64,000 nt of DNA from Agapanthus africanus (GCA_030015575.1 JASDDO010000026.1:187761739-187825738); one strand, 5' to 3'. Positions 9,367 through 22,098 are shown, numbered from the stretch's first letter. The notes: generated from the sequence alone by a model not told the origin. Numbers and translations: made by a program.

Positions 9367-11588
9367 TGTTGGAGATAGTGCCCTCAGAGTCAATTATTGG
9401 ATCACAGGCACGTGATTGCAATGATTGAGGGAGGACCTGTCCCAGTAGGACAGTCTTACTCGAGATGATAGTATGCTATCTGGTTTATCTTTATCATCGT
9501 GTACTGCTTTAGGTGACCTGACATGTCGCTATTACACGTTGATAGAGCCCCAAGGATTCTTGCTTGACCACCAGCAGTATGAGGGCGATCATATAAGTGG
9601 GAGCTGGTAGTCTATAAGCACATCCTTAAAAGGTCCCTAGTCGTGGGAGTTTCGAGATAGGGCATCGATACTCCAGAGTAGACTAGTGTATACAGTCGAG
9701 ACCCCGACGAGGGGCAGTGGCCGGTCTCACAAGCCATTGGTGTCAGTTGGATCACCTAAGATGTATACAGGTGCTCATTGGGTTATGAGTACACCGGACA
9801 GGACTCGCCGGGAACATGCTAGTTGGTCTTATACCTGACGTCAGATGGCAGTTCCCTGGTGACATGTGTACATGTTAGTTCATCGACCGGAGGATCGTCA
9901 TTTGTCTCGTGTGAGTTCCCACTGTACTTTGATTACTACCCTACCACGCTCAAAGGAGACATGCAAACATGTTTTAGTTGGGTACAGTCCCGAGCCACAT
10001 GGAGGCAGTGAGCATATCTTCAGGGGTTCGTCTCTCCCGGTATTGGGGGTGAGGTCGCGCTGTGTCTAGGAGAGCCATTACACGAAGCCCTCGGCCGAGG
10101 CAGGAGATTTACTGGTAGGTATTCCAGTAGTATCTCAGGGTGTTCTGGGCTACACTCCGACACGACTTGTACCGCTTTTGGGGGTCTGACTTTACCAACC
10201 CCCTAGGCCCGCCATGCGATGCTCATAGACGAACGGACCGGACTATACGGATATTGTCACTGACAGGCTCAGTAGGGTGTCAGGATGAGTTCGCTCATCG
10301 ACGTCCCTTTTGGTCAATACCTGGTAGCCCGTTATGTATTGGCTTATACCTCTGACGTGCTAGTGGTTAAATCCACAACCAAGGTGTTGACGAGTCTTTA
10401 GAGTCCCCCACATTCAGTTGTTCAAGTTTTCGGGCGAAAAGCTGTAGAGGCCGTATGGAGATATGGCAAGGTCCGATCAGATACGTGCGGTATTGCACGG
10501 ATCAGGATCGGACAGTTTGTACTACAGGCCATATGGATATATGGCAGGGTTCGATCAGATACGTGCGGTATTGCACGGATCAGGATTGAACGGATATTAC
10601 TAGCCAGCTTTGGTTTAAGCCGGATCCTAGTATAGTACAGTGTAGATTTTGTCTCATTGCATTTGTATTTCGGTCGGAATACAAATGCGGGTGTGTATAC
10701 ACAGTATCGGGGTTTTCCTGTAATTTATTACAGGACTAGTTTTCTGGAGTTGCCAGTTTGCTTTCCGTTTCGGCCATTTTCATTTGTATCTTTCAATGGC
10801 CGAAGATTGGTGGAGGAGGGCTTATTTGCATTTGTGCAAATAAGCATTTGTGGAGGGTGTTCTTTGCATTATTATTGTATCATGATGGTGCACCATCCAT
10901 TGACTTGACTTTTTGCTTCATGATGGTTTTCATGATTGCTTGACTTTAGATATGATGATGGTTGTTTTGGTGTGTGGGTTTTTGGTTGTGATCATTGGAT
11001 TCTCTCATCATCACTTGCTTGCATCATTGCATTCCACCCACCCCTTGACCTTGCTCTCTCTCTCCACTCACACAAGAAGAGGGGCCGGCCACTATTGGAG
11101 GATGGGGGATTCATTTTTCATGTGTGGCATTTTGGCTTTCTAATTGTGCTGAGAAGAAAGCTCTCTAGTTCATCTCAAAAATCCATTCCTCCACCATCTC
11201 AAAAGGCAACTCCATACAAACCCCAAATGAGATATAGATCTCTACACTATTCTACAGTAAACCTTAGGCACGTCGACTCGCCAGCTTCGTGCCCGAGTTG
11301 CCTCGGTATAGAGGTGGGAGCCCATAAAAGATGCCGGCGACGTGGTGCCCTTCCGGCGACGAGGTGGAGACCGGAGCTTCTGCGAGAGATCGGGACGACG
11401 ACAAGAAGACCGGAGGACACGGATCAGTCTGTATATTTCTCTTCCCCATCTTGTAGTTACCTAGGACTGCTTAATGGTTCGATCCGGGGTTTAGTGCGCG
11501 GTGGTGCCGGTTCAAGAAAATTTAAAGTTAACCATCGCTTCCGCATTTGGCCTCGGGATGGAGGCCGGGGCGCCGCCGTGCACTTACA
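9367..11588 (+). repeat. Solo LTR of the element B family (2,222 bp) inside element G RT
   Basis: Starts TGTTGGAGATAGTGCCC and ends GCACTTACA, and aligns along its length with the B 5' LTR at 19813-22084. It is flanked by AATTG at 9362-9366 and 11589-11593, a perfect 5-bp target duplication. The gypsy RT frame continues on both sides, so it is a solo LTR left by LTR-LTR recombination. It carries an internal tandem duplication of about 80 bp (about 10455-10610). Short reading frames inside it are not genes. Confidence 0.95.
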
Positions 11589-11593
11589 AATTG

Positions 11594-12519
11594 GACTTAC
11601 CTATTGGCTATCAAAGATTGGGTAAATGATACCACTATCAAGGTATTTTACGGTTTCTTTCTTTACTGCATCCTTCATGACGGGATTCAACCGTCTTTGT
11701 GGTTCTCGGGTTGGCTTGGTTTCATCCATCAGATGTATATGATGTTCAACAATCAAGGGACTAATCCATTTGATGTCAGCCATAGTCCAACCAAAAGCCT
11801 TCCTATTAGATCTCAATACCGTCAAAAGCGCGTTCTCCTGCTCTAGGGCTAGAGAAGCTGATATGATCACAGGTAAAGACTCATTCTCACATAAATATGC
11901 ATATTTAAGGTGAGAAGGTAAAAATTTAAGATCTAATATCGGCGGAGAAACAATAGAAGGTGGAGTAAGAGAATGACATTCAGATCCACGAAGAAGCACG
12001 TAGCCTGCAAAAGATACAGACTCGGAAAGTGATGAGTCAAAAGGTTCAGACTCGGGAGTAGACTCAGCAAAAGTATCCTCACTAAGATGTGTAAGATCAA
12101 ACATTGATGTGCTAATGTCGTCGAGATTATCAAAGCAATGTTCATCAACCTCGCAGATTTCAGGAGCAATCTCGTGGACAGAACAAACATCAAGAATGTG
12201 AGCAGAGAGTTCAGACGGCTGACTTCCCATTTTGTAGATGTTAAGTTCAATTGTCATCTTTCCAAAGGATAAGTTCATGGAACCGTTTCGACAATTAATG
12301 ACAGCATTGGAAGTGTCTAGGAAAGGTCGACCTAGAATCATCGGAATTTGGTTTCGTGGATTCGCTACAGGCTATGTATCAAGAACAATAAAGTCCACAG
12401 GGAATATAAATTCCCCAACTTTAATCAACACATCCTCGAGTTCACCCCTAGGTTTGATGATTGATCGGTCTGCCATTTGGAGAGTGCAATGAGCTAGTTT
12501 CAACTCTCCAATCCCTAAC
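11594..12519 (-). pseudogene. Element G protease C-terminus and start of reverse transcriptase
   Basis: The minus-strand frame 12341-11601 encodes MILGRPFLDTSNAVI, the end of the gypsy protease domain, an acidic linker, then RRLNPVMKDAVKKE and the start of RT (DSGIIYPI). Upstream (12519-12342) another stretch encodes LQMADRSI and IFPVDFIVLDT, typical of the protease middle, broken by a stop. The expected SDSKWVSP motif reads DSQ-stop-VSP, a TGG to TAG change at about 11601-11603. The region is cut at 12520 by a solo LTR and at 11589 by another. Confidence 0.88.
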
Positions 12520-14613
12520 TGTTAGTTATATGTATGCCTTAGAGGCCATTACTGTACATACGATGTATATTGTAGTCGATGCTTGGACTTAAATAGGGAG
12601 GACTTTCTTGCTCGACATGATAGTATGCTATCTGGTTACTCTTTATCTTAACATGTACTCTGATTGTCTCTATGTTACATGTTTATAAAGCCCTTAGGAT
12701 GAGTACTTGACTACCAGGACTATGATGCAGATCATACTAGTGGGGACAGAGTAGTTGTCAAGTACATCCTTCAAATGTTCCTAGTCGTGGGAGTACCGAG
12801 ACAGGGCATCGATACTCCAGAGTAGACAAGCGCATGCGCTTCTTGACCCATATGATGGGCGATGGATGATCCCATATCCATTGGTGCTTGACATTAGAGA
12901 AGGTATACGGGTGCTCAGTGGAGACTGGGTACACTGGACGGACTCTCCGAGAACTCCCAGATGGTATTATACCTCACGTCAGATGGCAGTTTTCTGGTGA
13001 AACTGGTACATGTTAGTCTGTAGACCCGAGATCGTCATAGAGTCTTGTGTGATTCCCACTGTGCTTTGATTTCCATCATACCACGTCCAAGAGGGCGTGC
13101 AAAATGGTGGCTTTTGGGTACAGTCCAGAATCATATGGAGGCAATGAGCGATAGGAGAGGATTCGTCTCTCCCGGTATAGGGAGTTGATGTTGCGCTGTG
13201 TTCGATTGGCTATAACTGGAAATCCCGGGCCAGGGTTGCTGAGATTTACTGGTAAGTGTTACCAGTAGTTTCTCGAACTGTGCGACATATCAGACGAAGA
13301 GACCGGACTGTACGGGAGTGTTACTGATTGGATTCGTAAGAGAATGTAAAGGCTTGCTTATTGATTTTCTGATCGCTCAATACCTAGGTGGCTGTTACGT
13401 TTAGCTGACCGCTTGTAGCTTGTGGGTGTTTGATATGATCATCACCTACTGCCTGCGTATTGACGATTCTTTAGAGTCCTACACAGAGGTTTCCTGGCTC
13501 AGGCAAAACGGAGTAGGAGCACATATGTGATATGTGCGGGACCGAGAACAATACGTGTATGTGATACCGTACTAGATTCTCGCGATATGTGATATCGGCC
13601 GGGTATATGTGATATAACCGGGTCATCGGATCAAGTGTTGATTCGATGTACTGATACAGATTATATTAGTCGGTTATTTATGAAATAGCCGGATTATCGG
13701 ATCAAGTGTTGGTTCAATAATTTAATGTATAATTATATATTTGATATATTATATTACATTAACTAATATAAGCTCACTTAAAGATTCTTTTTCTCACTCG
13801 GGTAATACATTGATATATGTTAATTGTATTATTTTGTTATAATAAATATTGTATATGTGATATATAATATTGTAACATGTTATGTTTATCAATGTAACAT
13901 GATTTGTGGAGTTTAAATATGGTTAGGGTTTGGATTAGGGTTAAGCTTTCATGAAGCTTTGACTTTGACCATGATATTTTGCATAAATATTTCCTTAACC
14001 CAACCCAACCCTTTACCCTAGTTAAATCTCTAAAAGGGTTAAGTTTTCTTTCTTAACCCAAGGTTGCATTTCTAACCTCAAAAAATGTTTCATTATTCTT
14101 CACAAATTGATTTGCTTCTTCTTCTTTTTCCTCTTGATGAAAAGCTTTCTAGATTTTTCATATGTGATGAAAATGAGTGAGAAAGCAAAAACAAATGAGA
14201 GCTAAATTCCTACTTCATCATCCTCATCTATTCTAGCCGCTTAGATTAGGGTGTTTGCTTTGCTAATACTTGATTAGCAAAGCAAGAGCTTGGGTTTGAG
14301 TTTCTTCAAGGTAGATCATCTTCGAAATGGAAGACTTCAAGCAAGCATGCGTCATTCGTCTTGTGGTGCCTCTCTAGAGTTCGAGAGTTCATGGATCGCG
14401 GCGAAGGGACTACTACTCGGAGTTTATGAAGCAAAGGAACGGACTACAAAGGTTGTAATCCCTTTCTCTTAGAAGTAAAGTTGTTTACTTGCTTATTGTT
14501 TCGCCTAATCTCTAGTCTAAGATCTTGGTTAGGGTTATTCGGCACTTGAAAAATTTGATTTTGGCATGGTTGATGCCTTTTAGAACCTTGTGAGAGTGCC
14601 TAGTAACCCTACA
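12520..14613 (+). repeat. Solo LTR of the element D family (2,094 bp) inside element G protease
   Basis: Starts TGTTAGTTATATGTATGCC, as do the element D LTRs, and ends ACCCTACA. It is flanked by CTAAC at 12515-12519 and 14614-14618, a perfect 5-bp target duplication. It shows the D-type U3 with several GTGATAT motifs near 13530-13730. No internal region is present, so it is a recombined solo LTR. Confidence 0.93.
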
Positions 14614-15939
14614 CTAACTGCTCATAGACAGAATATGGAAGCAGGTTAACACTTGCGCCAAGGTCAAGTAAAGCACGGTTAATGTTTTTACCCTTATAGA
14701 AATCGATATTGTAGGACATCCAGGGTCCTTACGCTTCTTTGGTAACTGTGGTGTAAAAGCAGTGCTAACATTATTTGTCATGAATACCTTTTTGGGCACT
14801 TGAGTCTTCCTCTTCCTAGTGCACAAGTCCTTAAGAATTTTCGCATAAGCCGGGACTTGTTGAATAGTATATAGGAAAGGGATATTGATGTTAACCTGTT
14901 TAAACATTTCCATAATCTTCTCCATATGTGGACTCAATTTGTTTCCCCTTAACTGATTCGGATAAGGAGCTTTAGCAATAATAGCTGGGTCCAACATTGG
15001 AGAAGGTGGTGTGTGTGGAACTGATCCCAGAATAGGAGTGGGGATCGTCTTTGGCGGACTAGAAGATGTGTGCTGAGGGTTCGAGCCTTGAGGAAAAAGG
15101 AGAATAGGCTCATAAGAAGATGGTGGGGTAGACGAACAAGGATCAGAAGTGGAAGTGGAAGTGAAAGGAAAATTGGAAGTGAAAACCGAGGTGTTATTGA
15201 TTAATTCATCATGATTATCAATCTCTTCACCGACTTGATTATTCAGCACTCTTCCGGATCTCAACGTTGTAATTACATTCACATTGAAGTGTTGTGAATG
15301 TCCAGGATTCGGTAGGGGTTGAGACGGAAGTTTCCCTTTCTCTCTAGCACTCATTTCGGCATTCAATCGTGCAATTTGTGCTTCCATCGATTTAATACTC
15401 TCACCTTGGGAGGTGGTATCATTCTTAATATTATCGACAGAAGACTTTATCTCAGCCGATACTTGTATAAAATTTTTCAGAATCAAATTCATGGTTTGTT
15501 CGAGTGAAGAGGAATTATCAGTACCGGTCAATTGCAAGGAATTATACGGTGCAGAAGTGTTGACCGGATTTTGAAAGTTTTGTGATTGATAGGGGTGCTG
15601 AGTCGGTTGTAGTGGTTGCTGTTGTTGTGGAGGGCCCCTTTGAAAGTTGTTTTTGTTTGGAACCGTATTTTGAGTTTCGTGTTGGTTCCAAGCAAAATTA
15701 GAGTGATTCCTCCAACCTTGATTATTAGTGGAAGAATACGGATCATTTCTAGGTCTTTACTGGAAAGCAGCATTAGTATGCTCTTGTCCTTGAAACAGGG
15801 AATTCAATGGACATTCTTCCGTCAAATGTGATGGATTAGAATAGCATCCACAGACAGTTTTGGGGAGTGTCATCTGATTTAGGGAGGCTAATAAAAATTT
15901 TTGTTCCATTGCTTCGAGTTTTTTTTGCATTGCTGCCAT
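14614..15939 (-). pseudogene. Element G gag C-terminus and protease N-terminus (frameshifted)
   Basis: Overlapping minus-strand frames, about 15939-15757, 15773-15528 and 15537-14614, together encode the C-terminal part of Athila-type Gag. A degenerate zinc-knuckle-like stretch (CGCYSNPSHLTEEC) is followed by a low-complexity proline/serine region, then FKQVNINIPFLYTIQQVPAYAKILKDLCT and LPKKRKDPGCPTI, which precede the protease. The active-site motif DLGAS (LDLGAS near 14668-14651) is in a different frame from the upstream 307-codon frame, so a frameshift lies near 14720. The protease continues beyond the solo LTR at 12519. Confidence 0.82.
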
Positions 15940-16814
15940 TTCAGCTCTAACTCCTATGGAAACATCTAGTTGATGGATACCACTCCTGGACGATGGTTGA
16001 CTTACACTCTCCCATTTTAAAGATTTTTCAGCGAAATCTTCTAAAAATTTCTAAGCTTCACCATCGTCTTTAGACATGAAGTTGTCTTGACTCATAGATT
16101 CAAGATTCTGTTTTGTTGTAGGATTAATGCCCTCATATATGATTCTGCACAGATCCCATCGGTGGATTCCGTGATGAGGACATTAAACTAACAGATCGTT
16201 GAAGCATTCAAAACACTTTGAAAATGGTTCATTGGGAAGCTGGGTAAATTGATTTATTTCGCTACGGACTCGGGCTGTCTTATGACTTAGGTAGAATTTC
16301 TTAAGGAAAGCTATGACGAATTCATCCCAGTTTGAAATAGAATTGCAGCCGTGTTATAAAACCACTTCTCGGCTAAATTGCACAAAGTGAACGGGAGAAG
16401 ACGTATACACATAGCATCCAGAGAAAGCTGTGAAGTACCCATCATAGCTCATACGTTTTCAAATTTGGTAATAAAAACGTATACGTCTTCAGACTCGAGA
16501 CCGTGAAACTTGGGTAAAAGATTGATGTATTGAGGTTTGATTTCGAAATTGTCCCCATTGGCTGGTGGAATGGAAAGACAGGTAGAAAGAGAACCTCGAA
16601 TAGGGTAGCATCTCTCTTGGAGAGAGATGCGGGGCGGATTTTGCGCACCTACGGACGGTGGCAGAGTGGTGTTAAAGAAGTTCGATGGAGATCCGTCCAT
16701 CGAGGTGGATGTGGTGTGTGGTGAGGAAAAAGAAGATGTAGAAATACCGACTTCGGAGTCGATAGAAGGAACGCGGAGAAGACGAGCACTAGAATCCCGT
16801 GTCCAGCCGAGCAT
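15940..16814 (-). pseudogene. Element G gag N-terminal part (broken)
   Basis: Minus-strand frame 16814-16449 begins MLGWTRDSSARLL and encodes DNFEIKPQYINLLPKFHGLESEDVYVFITKFENV, resembling the start of the gypsy Gag capsid region. Between 16448 and 15940 the similarity continues in pieces with stops and frame changes; no single frame remains. The product would have been the virus-like particle protein of element G. Confidence 0.7.
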
Positions 16815-17771
16815 GCACTAAATTGTTTAGCACAAGTGGCAGCGTTGTGATAATTAGAGAAAATGTTGGTTTGGTGTTTGGTTTTGAAAAAGACGGATTT
16901 TGAAAAATCACACAACAATGCACAAGTAACCCTAGATCTAATGGTCACCTAGGTCAAGTCACTAGACCGCTCCTAGACTTCCAGAAGACAAGTTGCAAGA
17001 TAGATTCTCTACTGCCTCTTTATCCCTTCTATGGCCAGGTAAGTGCCAGGTAAGTGGGAGGTTCTCCACTACGTAAGTAGTGGGCCTAATTAAGTAACCA
17101 CTTGCCTCAGACACACTTGCCTTAGACACCACAAAAGAAACACGGATAAGCAATAGATTACCCATGACCTCCTTCTGTCCTAATTGAGCGCGACAGTCCT
17201 TAGAGTCTGGCCTAGATATTTTTTAGTTAATGAGGATAATGCAGATGCTAGTTTTGTGATTTTTGGGGCTTAGGAAGGGTAATGAAATCCCTACCTAATC
17301 TGAATTTGGCCTTTGCCCCTTAATTTCCGTATTAAAATATGCAAACAACCAAGATCAAAATACGCAACAAAATTTTCTTTTAGTGGCGCTGCGAATTTTT
17401 GCAAAGAATCCTGCAGAAAATTGTTATTGGACAAGAGCAGGGAGGAGATAAGAAAGTAGGAAGTGGACCTGAGAAAAATGGAGCACTGAAGCCTCTATCT
17501 CGCCGCGGTTCCGCCGCGAAATCGTGCTTATGGCCGCGGATCCGCGGTCTTGTTGCAAGATCTGTAAACAAAAGTTTTTCCAGCTGCTCCTGTTACTTCA
17601 CTGGATTTCCTGTGATGATCTGAATATTTTTCCCTTTGCTCCAATGATTCCAGATTCCCTTGCAAAATTCACAACTAATCGTTAAGCGCTTGATGCGATT
17701 TTGATCTAAAAATTCTGATGGAATAATAAATTTTTTAGCTCAAATTGCAAAAACGAACAAATTAGCACACA
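16815..17771 (-). promoter_or_regulatory. Element G leader
   Basis: About 960 bases of non-coding leader between primer site and gag. The recognisable feature is the GC-rich palindrome at 17501-17548, about 225-270 nt downstream of the primer site. Short frames here have no recognisable similarity. Confidence 0.65.
17501..17548 (-). repeat. GC-rich nested palindrome in element G leader
   Basis: Left arm GCCGCGGTTCCGCCGC and right arm GGCCGCGGATCCGCGG, separated by a short spacer containing GTGCTTATG. It matches the composition and arrangement of palindromes in copia leaders, although G is a gypsy element. Confidence 0.82.
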
Positions 17772-17789
17772 TCCCCGGCAACGACACCA
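17772..17789 (-). other. Element G primer binding site (Asp tRNA type)
   Basis: The minus strand reads TGGTGTCGTTGCCGGGGA, similar to the Asp-tRNA-complementary primer site typical of Athila-type gypsy elements. It lies two bases from the LTR end at 17792. Confidence 0.85.
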
Positions 17790-17791
17790 TT

Positions 17792-19490
17792 TGATTGATA
17801 ATTCTTAACGTGTTATGTAAAATGTTTCACAACCAAAGAAATTTTATACCGCAATAAATTAACGGTGTCGCTTGTAGCGATCGTCAGTGAGCACGGATCG
17901 TCCACTGAGATGCGAGTACTTGTTCGATCTTGTTTTAGTTGAGTTGAAAAGAAAAAATAAAAGAAAATGATTCAAGATTAATAAGATTTAATTTCAAGAA
18001 ACATCAAGAAAATAGATCTAGAATCAAGATGATGTCCAATCAATTTGAAATATCAAGATTATGTAGAATAGCTTCTAGGAATCGATCAAATTGGTAGTAA
18101 TGATGAATACTAAGAATTGCGAATCTTATCTATTGATGAATTGTAGCTAGATCGATGACGATAAATGAAGATTAGGGATCTATTGAAGAAACTAGGGTTT
18201 CTCCTTCACTATCCCTTGTCTTTTTATTGATAATCATTCAAATCTAGCCTCTAACAAAGAGGATCTTCAATCGTTTGATCCCTAATTTGCAACGAGATTA
18301 TCAAGAATGGTGATCTCACTCCAAATTAGGTCATCAAAGATTCTTTTTCCTAGAGTTCATAAATCTTATAAGACTTAAGAGTAGTAAAAGGATTTCATCA
18401 TCACTAGATCTATCGATTCCTTTACAAGCGGAGATTTCACTCACACATCATGAAAATTAAGGAATCACAAATGAGAAATTTCATAATGCAAGAATGTAAT
18501 GAAAACGAGAATTAACAATTTATCACCCTCATTAAATCTTCTTCAAATTACACAACATCTCAATTCGAGGTATAAGATTAAGCTCTCGATCGCTCCTTTG
18601 AAGAGGTGAATTTATCGTCGATCTTTGCGTGGCTCGATTGCCGTGAGATGTGGATCGTCGCGGATCTTTTGCTCTTGATGATGACCGGCGTTGCGATGAA
18701 GGATCGTTGATTGCTCTCTTGATTTGCTTCTCAATGGATCTTGATTTGAATTGGAATTTGATTTGGATTTTGTTTTGGATCAAGTTGTGTCACTCAACTT
18801 GTGCAATGATTTGGCTCAATATTCAACAATCCTCAACCATTAGATCTAGATCCCCTTTTATAAAATTCAAATGAATCTTCCCTCCAAAGCCAAGTTGTTA
18901 GAGAGAGCCTTCTAAAATGAGGTTGTTTCAAGGAGCTTTCTAGAAGAAGGTTGTTATGCAGAGCCTTCCAGAAGAAGCCACGTGGTAATTTAGTGTCTTG
19001 AGGAAGCAAGTTTATTGAGACGAAGCTTCTGGAGAACCGACGTCACATGATTCCACAACCCTGCCGCGGAACCACGGCAATTCGGCCAACTCGGCCGCGG
19101 TTCTGCGGCCAATTGATGAGTTCACTGGCTCATATCTTCTGTGGTGTTTTGTGTTGGTCTTAGGGTTTTCTTCTGATGTATGGAATCTTTATATCCCTTC
19201 TGAATCTCTGCTGGATTTGAATTCTTTGACTTGCTGTATTTTATCGGCACTTTTACGATTCCAGTTCTTTGACCTGAAGAATTTTCTGCACACAATCTCA
19301 ATAAAATATGTTGAGATATACAATATCATGCGTGCAGTAATAAATACACAATTTCCCTCCAGAGTGTCGATTATAACTATAACACCTGGTATTTGGTATT
19401 TTCCAGATGAATTTGTAATTCATGTTATATTTACAATAAACACCCTTAGATGATTAGAAAGAGTAGGGAAATTGATATGTTAAGAATGCA
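17792..19490 (-). repeat. Element G 5' LTR (about 1,699 bp)
   Basis: Inner end (plus strand TGATTGATAATTC, 17792) is fixed by the primer site. The outer end is placed at 19490 (GAATGCA) because copia leader sequence begins just after. A TATA-like TTTTATAAAA lies on the minus strand near 18865-18855. A GC-rich palindrome (19062-19110) lies upstream of it, in U3. A sequence near 17870-17910 (CGCTTGTAGC followed by ...GATCGTC) is shared with the solo LTR at 50595-52177. Confidence 0.7.
19062..19110 (-). repeat. GC-rich palindrome in element G LTR (U3)
   Basis: TGCCGCGGAACCACGGC (19062-19078) pairs imperfectly with GGCCGCGGTTCTGCGGCC (19093-19110), with a spacer of about 14 bases. It is the same module as in the leaders, here in the promoter-proximal part of a gypsy LTR. 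Confidence 0.78.
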
Positions 19491-19812
19491 ATATTTTCGA
19501 CTGATCATTGAGCTCTCTGGATTTTGTGGTTGTTTGATAAACCGATCGAAATGTTTAGCATCATATAGATTATGATGATATGTGATACAATTGTTAGAAT
19601 CCAGAATAATTAGCTTTGTGAAAACTAATTAGTATATTGTAAATCTAGTATTTTAGTCTCGGTTAATCGGTTGCCATGAAGTTTTGATTCGGATCAAAAC
19701 TCCATCGCAATCGCGTATTGTACGCAAACACTGGCCTAGTAACTCTAGTAAACATCCACGCCCCATAGCCCCGACCAAGTGACTGTAGGAGAACCCCGTT
19801 GCCAAAAGCACC
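19491..19812 (+). mobile_element. Fragment of a copia leader (D/C-like)
   Basis: About 320 bases that align with the leader of element D near 36065-36395 and, in part, with C near 26325-26500: shared phrases include GTTTGATAAACCGATC, GTGATACAATTG, TAAATCTAGTATTTTAGTCTC and CAAGTGACTGTAGGAGAACC. It is bounded by the outer end of the G LTR and the B LTR, so G and B appear to have inserted into an older copia element whose remainder is not visible. Confidence 0.75.
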
Positions 19813-22084
19813 TGTTGGAGATAGTGCCCTCAGAGTCAATTATTAGGTCACAGGTACGTGATTGCGATGATTGATGGAGGACCTATCCCGGTAGGACAGT
19901 CTTACTCGAGATGATAGTATGCTATCTGGTTTACCTTTATCATCGTGTACTGTTTTAGGTGACCTGACAAGTTGCTATTACACGTTGGTAGAGCCCCTAG
20001 GATTCTTGCTTGACCACCAGCAGTATGAGGGCGATCATATAAGTGGGAGCTGGGGGTCTATAAGCATATCCTTAAATGGTCCCTAGTCGTGTGAGTTTCG
20101 AGACAGGGCATCGATACTCCAGAGTAGACTAGTGTATACAGTCGAGACCCCGACGAGGGGCAGTGGCCGGTCTCACAAGCCACTGGTGTCAGTTGGATCA
20201 CCTAAGATGTATACAGGTGCTCATTGGGTTATGAGTACACCGGACAGGACTCGCCGGGAACATGCTAGTTGGTTATATACCAGACGTCAGATGGCAGTTC
20301 CCTGGTGACATGTGTGCAGGTTAGTTCATCGACCTGGGGATCGTCATTTGTCTCGTGTGAGTTTCCACTGTACTTTGATTACTACCCTACCACGGCTCAA
20401 AGGAGTCGTGCAAACAGGTTTTAGTTGGGTACAGTCCCGAGCCATATGGAGGCAGAGAGCGTATCTTCAGGGGTTCGTCTCTCCCGGTATTGGGGGTGAG
20501 GTCGCGCTGTGTCTAGGAGAGCCATTACACGAAGTCCTTGGCCAAGGCAGGAGATTTTCTGGTAGGTATTCCAGTAGTATCTCAGGTGTTCTGGGCTACA
20601 CTCCGACATGACTTGTACCGCTTTTGGGGGTCTGACTTTTACCAACCCCCTAGGCCCGCCATGCGATACTCATAGACGAACGGACCGGACTGTACGGATA
20701 TTGTCACTGACAGGCTCAGTAGGGTTGTCAGACTGAGTTCGCTCACGGACGTCCCTTTTAGTCAATACCTGGTAGCCCGTTACGTATTGGCTTATACCTC
20801 TGACGTGCTAGTGGTTAAATCCACAACCAAGGTGTTGACGAGTCTTTAGAGTCCCCCACATTCTGTTACTCAGCTTTCGGGCGAAAGGCTGTAGAGGCCG
20901 TATGGAGATATGGCAAGGTCCGATCAGATACGTGCGGTATTGCACGGATCAGGATCGGACAGTTTGTACTATAGGCCGTATGGATATATGGCAGGGTTCG
21001 ATCAGATACGTGCGGTATTGCACGGATCAGGATCGAACGGATATTACTGGCCGGCTTTGGTTTAAGCCGGATCCTTGTATAGTACAGTGTAGATTTTGTC
21101 TCATTGCATTTGTATTTCGGTCGAAATACAGATGCGGGTGTGTATGCACAGTATCGGGGTTTTCCTGTAATTTATTACGGGACCAGTTTTCTGGAGTTGC
21201 CAGTTTGCTTTCCGTTTCGGCCAATTTCCTTTGTATTGTTCATTGGCCGAAGTTTGGTGGAGAAGGGCTTATTTGCATTGTTGCAAATAGGCAATTGTGG
21301 GGGGGGGGTCTTTTGCATATTGGTTGGATCATGATGGTTGCTCCATTGACCTTGACTTCTTGACTTCTTCATGATGCATTGACCATTTGGAGTCATCATG
21401 GTGGTGTTGGAGTGTTGTTTTATTTGCTATCATGGTTGTTGGTTGAGTGTGGGAATTATTGGAATGATGATTCTTTGCATGATAGCCCTCTCTTTCTCTC
21501 CCTTGGATTATTGCATATCTTTCTCATGCTTTGCCATTCCCTCCACTCACTCTCATTTCCTCCCTCTCTTGAAGTCATGGCCGGCCACTCCCTTAGTGGG
21601 GGCTGTCCCAAATTTTTGGGTGGGGTTTTTAGCTCATTTCATGTTGCAAAAACCCACAAGATCATTCTCAAAAGCTCCAAGTTCAATCCCTCCACAAAAG
21701 GCAATTCCACAAACCCCAAAATGAGACTTGCTCACTAGATATTCTACAGCAAACCTTGGGCACGTCGACTAGCCAGTTTCGTGCCCGAGTTGCCTCGGCA
21801 TTGAGGTGGGAGCCCGTAAAAGAAGTAGGCGATGTGGTGCACTTCCGGCGACGAGGAGGAGACGGGACATTCCGCAGGAGATCGGGATGACGACGAGAAG
21901 ACCGGAGGACTCGGATCTGTCGGTATATCTCTCTTCCCCTTCTTGTAGATAGCTAGGACTAATTAATGGTTCGATCCGGGTATTAGTGCGCGGCGGTTTG
22001 CCAGTTCAAGTAAAAATTAAAGTTTATCACCGCTTCCGCATTTGGCCGTCGGATTGACGGCCGGGGCGCCGCCGTGCACTTACA
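19813..22084 (+). repeat. Element B 5' LTR (2,272 bp)
   Basis: Starts TGTTGGAGATAGTGCCC, ends GCACTTACA, followed after one base by a primer site. It aligns along its length with the solo LTR 9367-11588. Both contain the same tandem duplication (here about 20900-21045) with an inner dyad GTCCGATC...GATCGGAC. No matching 3' LTR is present in the window. Confidence 0.93.
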
Positions 22085-22085
22085 G

Positions 22086-22098
22086 TGGTATCAGAGCC
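22086..22098 (+). other. Element B primer binding site
   Basis: TGGTATCAGAGCC one base after the LTR end; initiator Met tRNA type. Confidence 0.92.

Larger units (their letters stand above)
9167..19490 (-). mobile_element. Element G: Athila-like Ty3/gypsy retrotransposon, decayed and interrupted
   Basis: Sense is minus: 5' LTR (19490-17792), Asp-tRNA-like primer site (17789-17772), leader, gag (about 16814-15000), protease with DLGAS (near 14665), and RT fragments (12341-11594 and 9361-9167). Two solo LTRs and element A interrupt it; the rest of RT, RNase H, integrase and the 3' LTR would lie beyond element A, outside the window. The RT phrase RKDHFPLPFIDQMLERLAG and the primer type point to the Athila/Tat branch. 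Several frameshifts and a stop make it inactive. Confidence 0.88.

Noticed and set aside
10936..11625. 229-codon frame at the end of the B-family solo LTR
   Set aside because: It is entirely LTR plus flanking DNA, the corresponding B LTR does not preserve it, and its composition is that of random frame sequence.
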